NCBI GenBank assembly: GCA_029961685.1
Contig: JARWKL010000065.1
Span: 62,001-126,000 of the forward strand
Direction of reading: 5' to 3'
DNA length: 64,000 nt
Source: Aristolochia californica
Taxonomy: Eukaryota; Streptophyta; Magnoliopsida; Piperales; Aristolochiaceae
Shown here: piece by piece, positions 51,770-61,947 of the stretch
Numbering within the stretch: position 1 is the first letter of the stretch
Layout: the number at the start of each line of letters is the position of its first letter
Notes under the pieces: model-generated
Told to the model about the DNA's origin: nothing
The model's database searches: none
What the model saw: the letters and a program-made list of their open reading frames with translations, nothing else
Translations under genes and position numbers: made by a program

Positions 51770-51785
51770 ATGACTCATTTCTAAA
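51770..51785. other. Inversion junction between block B and block C
   Basis: Up to about 51,777 the sequence follows the + monomer (TTGGAATGACTCAT, about 620 bp after anchor 51,157). From about 51,780 it is the reverse complement of the central monomer (CTAAAATTTTCATTTTG), and it stays reversed to the end of the window. The reversed copy is entered about 208 bp from its own anchor (51,987). The two sides are therefore at different phases and the join is not a perfect palindrome. No foreign sequence or target-site duplication is visible. It could be a true inversion or an assembly join. Confidence 0.93.
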
Positions 51786-52007
51786 ATTTTCATTTTGTTA
51801 TGATCTATTTGCCTTATCTTTTGTTTACGAGAAAAATGGTAGAGTGAAAACTCAAGTTTGGATTTGAAAAAAAAAATTAAACATCCAAAATGGAAATGCA
51901 CAAATGCTGAGAGAGATAATTTCAAAAAGTATCAGTGATTTTTACGAATTGTCAACTCTTTTAGTTTTTTCTATGTTGTGTTTTGCAATCATCGGAATGG
52001 AGAGGGA

Positions 52008-52022
52008 GGGGGGGGGGGGGGG
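52008..52022 (-). repeat. Poly-G tract on + strand (15 G; poly-C in monomer orientation)
   Basis: This is the only long C-tract expansion in block C. It belongs to the first reversed monomer boundary, about 230 bp after the inversion junction. Confidence 0.86.
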
Positions 52023-53753
52023 TGGGCTGGCTTTTCGTTTTTAACTGAGTGATGACTCCCAAACCATAAGTCATTTCAAAAAAACAATTAGCCGTTACAC
52101 TTCATTAATCGATCAAAACATTTACGATGATCAATGATTGTTAGGTCAACTTTTTTAAAAATGGGCAAAAAGTGGGATGTTTGACACTGGTAAATATCCC
52201 ACCACACGTTAACTTGAGAATTTAATTTTTCCTACTCAAAATTTTTAGATCATTAGGTAATTTGCATCTTCAACATGTTTAAGGCATGCATATCCACCAC
52301 ATTTAATAAGGTGTTAGGATAAATTAGAAATCTCTTCCTTATAAAATTCCACCGAGCTATTAGGGGTTGTAATAGTGGAATTTCGGAAGCATGGAAAACA
52401 AAACTTTGGTGTTCATTTTTGGAGTGTGAAATAATTTTCTTCACTTACATTTATTATAGTTTTCAATTTTTTTTTGCATACATATACTCTAAAATTTTCT
52501 TTTTGTTTACGAGAAAAATGGGAGAGTGAAAACTCAAGTTTGGATTTAAAAAAAATTTAACATCCAAAATGGAAATGCACAAATTCTGAGAGAGATAATT
52601 CAAAAAATTATATGTGATTTTTGACGATTGTAAACTCTTTTAGTTTTTTATATATTGGGTTTTGAAATCATCGGAAGAGGGGGGGCGAGGCATTTCAAAC
52701 TGAGTGTCGACTCCCAAACCATAAGTCATTTCCTACAGAAATTATAGCCAATAGACATCATTAATCGATCAAAACATTTATGATGATCTATGATTGTTAG
52801 GTCTGCTTTTTTTAAAATAGGCAAAAAGTGGGATGTTTCTCTATAGTAAATATCCCACTACACATTAACTTATAAATTTAATTTTTTCTACTCGAAATTT
52901 TTGCATCATTAGGTCATTTGCATCTTCCACATGTTTCAGGCATGTATATCTACATCATTTAAAACAAGTTAGGATCAATTAGAAATCTCTTTCTTATAAA
53001 TTTCCACCAAGCTATTAGGGGTTGTACTAGTGGAATTTCCCAAACATTGATAACAAAACTTTGGTGTTCGTTTTTAATGCATGAAATAATTTTCTAAGCT
53101 TATATTTATTATATGTTTAAAATTTTTTTGCATGGATAAACTCTAAAATTTTCATTTTGATGTGATCTATTTCCCATATCTTTTTTTTACGAGAAAAATG
53201 GGAGAGTGAAAACTCAAGTTTGGATTTGAAAAAAAATTGAATATCAAAAATGAAAATGCACAAATGCTGAGAGAGATACGTCCAAAAAGTATGTGTGATT
53301 TTTAAGGATGGTAAACTCTTTTAGTTTTTAATATATTGGGTTTTGAAATCATCGAAAGAGGGGATGTGGCATTTTTAACTGAGTGTTAACTCCCAAACCC
53401 TAAGTCATTTCTAAAAAAATTATAGCCATTACACATCATTAATCGATCAAACATTTATGATGATCTATGATTGTTAGGTCCGCTCTTTGAAAACTAGGCA
53501 AAAAGTGGGTTGTTTGTCTCTCGTAAATATCCCCTTGCACGTTAACTTGAGAATTTAATTTTTTCGACTCCTTGAAATTTTTACATCATTTGGTCATTTG
53601 CGTCTTCAACATGTTTCAGGCATGTATATCAACCACATTTAAAACATGTTAGGATCAATTAGAAATCTCTTTCTTGTAAAATTTCACCAAGCTATTAGGC
53701 GTTGTACTAGTGGAATTTCCAAAATATGGATAAAAAAACTTTGGAATTCATTT

Positions 53754-54040
53754 TTAGTGCGTGAAATAAAATTCTTCACTTACATTTATTATAGTTTTCA
53801 ATTTTTTGCATACATAAACTCTAAAATTTTCATTTTTTTGTAATCTACTTGCCTTCTCTTTTTGTTTATGATAAAAATGGGTGAGTGAAAAGTCGAGTTT
53901 GTATTTGAAATAAAATTGAACATCCAAAATGGAAATGTACAAATGCTAAGAGAGATAATTCCAAAAAGTATCTGTGATTTTAAAGAATTTTTAACTCTTT
54001 TAGTTTTTTTCTTTATTGGGTTTTGCATTCATAGGAAGAC
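53754..54040 (-). repeat. Monomer segment related to 56,469-56,741 (offset about 2.71 kb)
   Basis: Shares the private combination TTTTTTTGTAATCTA, GCCTTCTC and GATAAAAATGGGTGA with the copy four monomers downstream. The similarity fades on either side, so this is an older or partly converted relationship. Confidence 0.72.
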
Positions 54041-55049
54041 TGGGCCGAGGCATTTTTTTCACTGAGTGTCGATTCCCAAACCATAAGTCATTTCTAACAA
54101 AAATTATGGTCGTTACACATCATTAATTGATCAAAACATTTACGATGATCTATGATTGTATGGTCCGCTTTTTGTAAAATAGGCAAAAAGTGGGTTGTTT
54201 GGCTCTGGCAAACATCCCACCGCACGTTAACTTGAGAATTTAATTTTTTCTACTCCTTGAAAATTTTGGATCATAAGGTCATTTTTATCTTCAGCATGTT
54301 TCAGGGATGCATATCCACCACATTTAAAACATGTTAGGATCAATTAGAAATCTCTATCTTATAAAATTCCACTAAGTTGTTAGGGGTTGTACTAGTGGAA
54401 TTTTCCAAACTCTGATAACAAAACTGTGGTGTTCAGTTTTTTTTGCATGAAATAATTTTCTTCACTTAATTTTTTTATAATTTTCTATTTTTTGCAAACA
54501 TAAGCTTTAAGATTTTCATTTTGTTGTGATCTATTTTCTTTATCTTTTTGTTTACTAGAAAAATAGGAGAGAGAAAACACAAGTTTGGATTTGAAAAAAA
54601 ATTGAATATCCAAAATGGAAATGCACAAATGCTAAGAGCAAAAATTCCAAAAAGTATCTGTTATTTTTAAGGATGGTAAACTCTTTTAATTTTTTATATA
54701 TTAGGTTTTCCAATCATCGCTAGAGGGGGGCGAGGCATTTTTAACTGAGTGTTGACTCCCCAATCATAAGCCATTTCAAACAAAAGCTATAGCCCTTAAA
54801 GATCATTAATCGATTGAAACATTTCCGATGATCAATGATTGTAAGGTCCGCTTTTTATAAAATAGGCAAAAAGTAGGTTGTTTGACTCTAGTAAATATCC
54901 CACCGCACGTTAACTTGAGAATTTAATTTTTTCTACTCCTTGAAATTTTTGGCTCATTAAGTCATTTTCATCTTCAACATATTTCAGGCATGCATATCCA
55001 CCACATTTAAAACATGTTAGAATCAATTAGAAATCTCTTTCTTCTAAAA

Positions 55050-55950
55050 TTCCACCAGGCTATTAGGGGTTGTACTAGTGGAATTCCCAAACAATAATAA
55101 CAAAACTTTGGTGTTCATTTTTAGTGCGTGAAATAATTTTCTTCCCTTACATTTTTTATAGTTTTCAATTTTTTGCATACATAAACTTTAAGATTTTCAT
55201 TTTGTTGCGATCTATTTGCCTTACCTTTTTGGTTACAAGAAAAACGGAACAGTGAAAACTCAAGTTTGGATTTGAAAAATAATTGAACATCCATAAAGGA
55301 AATGCACAAATGCTGAGAGAGATAATTCCAAAAAGTATTTGTGATTTTTAAGGGTGGTAAACTCTTTTAGTTTTTTATATATTGGGTTTGGCAGTGATCG
55401 GAAGAGGGCAGGCAAGGTATTTGTAACTGCGTGTTGATTCGCAAACCATAAGTCATATCTAACAAATATTACGGTGGTTACACATCATTAATCGATCAAA
55501 ACATTTATGATGATTTATCATTGTTAGGTCCGCTTTTTGTAACATAGGCAAAAAGCGGTTTGCTTGGCTCTTGTAAATATCTCACCACACGTTAACTTGA
55601 GAATTTAATTTTTTCTACTCCTTGAAATATTTGGATCATTAAGACATTTGCATCTTCAACACGTTTTAGGCATATATGTTCACCACATTTAAAACATGTT
55701 AGGATCAATTAGAAATCGCTTTCTTATAAAATTCCACCTAGCTATTAGGAGTTGTACTAGTTGAATTTCCCAAACATGGATAACAAAACTTTGGTGTTCA
55801 TATTTAGTGTGTGAAATAATTTTCTTCCCTTAAATTTATTATAGTATTCAATTTTTTGCTTACATAAACTCTAAGATTTTCATTTTGTAGTCATCTATTT
55901 GCCTTATCTTTTTGTTTACGAGAAAAATTGGAGAGTGAAAACTCAAGTTC
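55050..55950 (-). repeat. Older higher-order relation, member 1 (offset about 4.74 kb)
   Basis: This segment and 59,790-60,690 share rare variants in the same order: AACTTTAAGATTTTC with TTGCGATC and CCTTACC; GTATTTGTG; GGCAAGG; TTGATTC; TGTAACATAG; ATATATGT; TTAGTGTGTG; ATTATAGTATTC; and TTGCTTACATAAACTCTAAG. The anchors differ by 4,742 bp, about seven monomers. Many other sites differ, so the event is much older than the 2.37 kb duplication. Confidence 0.8.
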
Positions 55951-58900
55951 GGATTTAAAAAAAAATTGAACATCTAAAATGGAAATGTACTAATGCAGAG
56001 AGAGATAATTCCAAAAAGTATCTGTGATTTTTAAGGATCGTAAAATCTTTTAGTTTTTTATATATCGGGTTTTGCAATCATCAGAAGAGGGGTTGAGGCC
56101 TTTTTAACTGAGTGTTGACTCCCAAACCAAAAGTCATTTCTAACAAAAATTAAAGCCGTTACAAATCAATAATCGATCAAAAAATTTATGGTAATCTATG
56201 ATTGTTACGTCCACTTTTTTTAAAATAGGCAAATAGTGGGTTGTTTGGCTCTGGTAAATATCCCACTACATGTTTACTTGGGAATTTAATTTTTTCTACT
56301 CGTTGAAATTTTTGGATCATTAGATCATTTGCATCTTCAACATGTTTCAGGTATGCATATCCAACACATTTAAAACATGTTAGGATTAATTAGAAATCTC
56401 TTTCTTATAAAATTCCACCTACTAGTGGAATTTCCCAAACATGGATAACAAAACTTTGGTATTCATTTTTAGTGCGTGAAATAATATTCTTCTCTTAAAT
56501 TTATTATAGTTTTCAATTTTTTGCATACATAAACTCTAAAATTTTCATTTTTTTGTAATCTATTTGCCTTCTCTTTTTGTTTACGATAAAAATGGGTGAA
56601 TGAAAACTCAAGTTTGGAATTGAAAAAAAATATAACATCCAAATTGGAAATGCACAAATGATGAGAGAGATAATTCCAAAAGTATCTGTGATTTTTAAGG
56701 ATTGTAAACTCTTTTTGTTTTTTCAATATTGGGTTTTGCAATCATCGGAAGAGAGGGGTGAGGCATTTTTGACTGAATCTTGACTCCCAAAGCATAAGTC
56801 ATTTTAAAAAAACATTATAGTCGTTACACATCCTTAATCAATCAAAACATTTACGATGATCCAGGATTGTTAGGTCCGCTTTTTGTTAAATAGGCAAAGA
56901 GTGGATTGTTTGGCTCTGGTAGAAAAATCCCACCGCATGTTAACTTGAGAATTTAATTTTTTCTTCTCCTTGAAATTTTTGGATCATTAGGTCATTTGTA
57001 TCTTCAACATGTTTAAGGCACATATACCCACCACATTTAAAACATGTTAGGATCAATTAGAAATCTCTTTCTTATAAAGTTCCACCGAGCTATTAGGGGT
57101 TGTTCTAGTGGAATTTCTCAAACATGGATAACAAAACTTTGGTGTTCATTTTTAGTGCGTGAAATAATTTTCTTCACTTAAATTTCTTATAGTTTTCAAT
57201 TTTTTGCATACATAAACTCTAAAATTTCATTTTGTTATGACCTTTTTGCCTTTTCTTTTTGTTGACGAGAAAAATGGGAGAGTGAAAACTCTAGTTTGGA
57301 TTTGAAAAAAAATTGAACATCCAAATTGGAAATGCAAAAATGCTGAAAGAGATAATTCCAAAAAGTATCGGTGATTTTTAAGGATTGTAAACTCTTTTAG
57401 TTTTTTCAATATTGGGTTTGCAATCATCGGAAGAGGGGGCTTGGCATTTTTAACTGAATATTGACACCCAAACCATAAGTCATTTTTAACAGAAATTATA
57501 GCCGTTAGACATCATTAATTTATTAAAACATTTGTGATGATCTATGACTGGTAGGTCCACTTTTTGTGAAATAGGCAAAAAGTGGGATGTTTGGCTCTGG
57601 TAAATATCCCATCGCACGTTAACTTTAGAATTTAATTTTTTCTTCTTGAAATTTTTGGATCATTAAGTCATTTGCATCTTCATCATGTTTCTGGCATGCA
57701 TATCCACCACATTTAAAACATGTTAGGATCAATTAGAAATCTCTTTCTTATAAAATTCCACCAAGCTATTAGGGGTTGTGCTACTGGAATTTCCCAAACA
57801 TGGATAACAAAACTTTGATGTACATTTTTAGTGCGTGAAATAATTTTCTTCACATACATTTATTATAATTTTCAATTTTTTGCATATATAAACTCTAAAA
57901 GTTTCATTTTGTTGTGATGTATTTGCCTTATCTTTTTGTTTACAAGAAAAATGTGTGGGTAAAAACTCAAATTTGGATTTGAAAAAAAATTGAACATCTA
58001 AAATGGAAATGCACAAATACTGAGAGAGAGATAATTCCAAAAAGCATCTATGAATTTGAAGGATTGTAAACTGTTTTAGTTTTTTATATATTGGGCTTTG
58101 AAATAATCAGAATAGGGGGGCGATGCATTTTTAATTGAGTGTTGACTCCCAAACCATAAGTCATTTCTAAAAAAAATTATAGCCATTACACATCACTAAT
58201 CGATCAAAACATTTATGATGATCTATGATTTTTATATCCACTTTTTGTAAAATCGGTTAAAAGTGGGTTGTTTGGCTCAGGTAAATATCCCACCACATGT
58301 TTACTTGAGAATTTAATTTTTTCTACTCCTTAAAATTTTTGGATCATTAAGTCATTTTCTTCTTCAACATGTTTCAGGCATACATATCCACCACATTTAA
58401 AACATGTTAGGATATTTTAGAAATCTTTTTCTTATAAAATTCCACCAAGAAATTAGGGTTTGTACTAGTGGAATTTCCCAAACATGGATAAAAAAACTTT
58501 GGTGTTAATTTTTAGTGCGTGAAATAATTTTCTTCACTTACATTAATTATAGCTTTTAGTTTTTTGTATACATAAATTCTAAAATTTTCATTTTGCAGTG
58601 ATCTATTTGCCTTATCTTTTTGTTTACGACAAAAAGGAAAAGGAAAACTCTAGTTTGGATTTGAAAAAAAGTTGAACATCCAAAATGGAAATGCACAAAT
58701 GCTAAGAGAGATAATTCCGAAAGGTATCTGCGATTTTTAAGGATTGTAAACTCTTTTAGTTTTTCATATATTGGGTTTTCAATTGTCGGAAGAGGGGGGT
58801 GGGGCATTTTTAACTGAGTGTTGACTCCCAAACCATCAGTCATTTCTGACAAAACTTATAGTCATTACACATCAATAATCAATCAAAATTTTTACGATGA

Positions 58901-59789
58901 TCTATGAATTTTAGGTTTGCTTTTTGTAAAATAGGCAAAAAGTGGGTTGTTTAGCTTTGGTAAATATCTCACCGCACGTTAACTTGATAATTTACTTTTT
59001 TCTACTCGAAATTTTCTGATCATTAGGTCATTTCCATCTTCAACTTGTTTCTGGCATGCATATCCACCACATTTAAAACATGTTAGGATCAGTTAGAAAT
59101 CTCTTTCTTGTAAAATTCCACCAAGCTATTCGGGGTTGTACTTGCGGAATTTCCCAAACATGGATAACAAAACTTTGGTGTTCATTTTTAGTGCGTGAAA
59201 TAATTTTCTTGACATTCTTTTATTATAGTTTTCAATATTTTGCATACATAAACTCTAAAATTTTCATTTTGTTATGATCTATTTAACTTATCTTTGTTTT
59301 ACGAGAAAAATGGGAGAGTGAAAACTCAAGTTTGGATTTGAAAAAAAATTGAACCTCCAAAAGAGAAATGCACTAATTCATAGAGAGATAATTAAAAAAG
59401 TATCTATGATTTTAAAGGATGGTAAAATCTTTTAGTTTTTTGTTTATTGGTTTTTGCAATCATCGAAAGAGGGGGGCCTAACATTTTTCACTAAGTGTTG
59501 ATTCCCAAACCATAAGTCATTTCTAACCAAATTATAGTCCTTATATATCAATAATCGATCAAAACATTTACTGTGATCTATGATTGTTATGTCTGCTTCT
59601 TTTAAAATAGGGAAAAAGAGGGTTGTCTAGCTATAGTAAATATCCCACCGCACGTTAACTTGAGAATTTAATTTTTTGTACTCAAAATTTTGGATCATTA
59701 GGTCATTTGCATCTTCAACACGTTTCAGGCATGCATATCCACCACATTTAAAACATGTTAGGATCAATTAGAAATATCTTTCTTATAAA

Positions 59790-60690
59790 ATTCTACCAAG
59801 CTATTAGGGGTTGTACAAGTGGAATTTCCCAACATGGATAACAAAAACTTTGGTGTTCATTTTTAGCGCGTGAAATAATTTTCTTCACTTAAATTTTTTA
59901 TAGTTTTCAATTTTTTGCATACATAAACTTTAAGATTTTCATTTTGTTGCGATCTATTTGCCTTACCTTTTCTTTTACAAGAAAAATGGTAGAGTGAAAA
60001 CTCAAGTTTGGATTTGAAAAATAATTGAACATCCAAAATGGAAATTCACAAATGGTGAGAGAGATAATTCCAAAAAGTATTTGTGATTTTTAAGGATGGT
60101 AAACTCTTTTAGTTTTTTATATATTGGGTTTTGCAATCATCGGAAGAGGGGGGCAAGGCATTTTTAACTAGGTGTTGATTCCCAAACCGTAAGTCATTTA
60201 TAACAAAAAATATGGCCGTTACACATCATTAATCAATCAAAACATTTATGATGATCTATGATTGTTAGGTCCACTTTTTGTAACATAGATAAAAAATAGG
60301 TTGATTGGCTCTAGTAAATATCCCACCGCACGTTAACTTGAGAAATTAATTTTTTCTACTCGAAATTTTTGGATAATTAGGTCATTTGCATCTTCAACAT
60401 GTTTCAGGAATATATGTCAACCACATTTAAAACATGTTAGGATCAATTAGAAATCTCTTTCTAATAAAATTCCACCAAGCAATTAAGGGTTGTACTAGTG
60501 GAATTTCCCAAACATAGATAACAAAACTTTGGTGTTCATTTTTAGTGTGTGAAATAATTTTCTTCCCTTAAATTTATTATAGTATTCAATTTCTTGCTTA
60601 CATAAACTCTAAGATTTTCATTTTGAAGTGATCTATTTGCCTTATCTTTTTGTTTACAAGAAAAATAGGAGAGTGAAAACTGAACTTTGA
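59790..60690 (-). repeat. Older higher-order relation, member 2
   Basis: Partner of 55,050-55,950, carrying the same ordered set of rare variants at an offset that drifts only from 4,742 to 4,738 bp. Flanking monomers on both sides match much less clearly. Confidence 0.8.
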
Positions 60691-61901
60691 ATTTGAAAAA
60701 AAATTGAACATCCAAAATGGAAATGGACAAATGCTGAGAGACATAATTTCAAAAAGTATCTATGATTTTTAAGGATGGTAAAATCTTTTAGTTTTTTTAT
60801 ATATTGGGTTTAGCAATCGTCAGAAGGGCGGGGGCAAGGCTTTTTTAACTGAGTGTTGACACCCAAACCATAAACCATTTCTAACAAAAATTATAGCCGT
60901 TACACATCAGTAATTGATCAAAATATTTACGATGATCTATGATAGTTAGGTCTGCTTTTTGTACAATAGGCAAAAAGTGGGTTGTTTGGCTCTGGTAAAT
61001 ATCCCACCACACGTTAACTTGAGAATTTAATTTTTTCTACTCCTTGAATTTTTTTTGATCATTAGGTCATTTGCATCTTCAACATGTTTCAGACATGCAT
61101 ATCCACCACATTTAAAACATGTTTGGATCAATTAGAAATCTCTTTCTTATAAAATTCCACCAAGCTATTTGGGGTTGTAATAGTGGAATTTCCCAAACTT
61201 GGATAACAAAAATTTGTTGTTCATTTTTAGTGCGACAAATAATTTTCTTCACTTACATTTATTATAAGTTTCAATTTTTTGCATAGATAAACTCTAAAAT
61301 TTTCAATTTGTAGTGATCTATTTGCCTTATCTTTTTGTTTACGAGAAAAATAGGTGAGTGAAAACTCAAGTTTGGATGTGAAAAAAAATTGAATATATTA
61401 AATGGAAATGCACAAATACTGACAGAGATAATTACAAAAAGTATCTGTGATTTTTAAGTATTTTAAACTCTTTTAGTGTTTTATATATGGTTTTTTGCAA
61501 TTATCAGAAGAGGGGGGCGTTTTTAAAATTTAGCCCTTACACAAAATTAATCGATCAAAACATTTACGATGATCTATGATTTTTTGGTCCATTTTATGTA
61601 AAATTTTGCAAAAAGTGAGTTTTTGGGCTCTGGTATATATCCCACCGTAGGTTAACTTGAGAATTTAATTTTTTCTACTCCATGAAATTTTTGGATCATT
61701 GGGTCATTTGCATCTTCAACACGTTCCAGGCATGCATATCCACCACATTTAAAACATGTTAGGATCAATTAGAAATTTCTTTCTTATAAAATTCCACTAA
61801 GCTATTAGGGGTTGTACTAGTGGAATTTCCCAAACATGGATAATAAAAATTTGATGTTCATTTTTAGTGCGTAAAATAATTTTCTTCCCTTACATTTATT
61901 A

Positions 61902-61947
61902 TAGTTTTCAATTTTTTGCTTATATAGTTTACAATTTTTTGCTTACA
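61902..61947 (-). repeat. Short tandem duplication (about 24 bp)
   Basis: The landmark ATAGTTTTCAATTTTTTGCTT is followed by ATAGTTTACAATTTTTTGCTT before the monomer continues. The next 30 bp are also disturbed: the TTTCATTTTG-TGATCTATTTG stretch is missing. Confidence 0.86.

Larger units (their letters stand above)
15271..51777 (+). repeat. Satellite array, block B (about 53 monomers, mosaic, poly-C rich)
   Basis: Same monomer and orientation as block A, but nearly every copy carries an extra GGT at the GCATGC landmark (GTGGTGGATATG) and most read AAAAATTCCT before the C-rich end. Anchors lie at 15759, 16427, 17110, 18129, 18796, 19479, 20187/20270, 20972, 21653, 22332, 23505, 24223, 24895, 25567, 26264, 26947, 27559, 28241, 29203, 29889, 30573, 31234, 31930, 32615, 33254, 33924, 35216, 35848, 36530, 37243, 37901, 38579, 39203, 40516, 41196, 41884, 42538, 43142, 43828, 44508, 45174, 45745, 46423, 47102, 47751, 48430, 49111, 49794, 50472 and 51157. 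Two central haplotypes are interleaved: CACCAAAG with TTGATCC and ATGTGG, versus CAACAATG with TTAATCC and ATCTGG. Small extra losses are seen near 26,995, 27,345, 32,705, 35,714, 37,606, 39,008, 44,820 and 47,676. No gene is found. Confidence 0.96.

Noticed and set aside
51770..51785. Perfect palindrome or foldback element at the inversion
   Set aside because: The two arms meet at different monomer phases (about 620 and 208 bp from their anchors), so immediate flanks are not reverse complements. Only the arrays as a whole are inverted.
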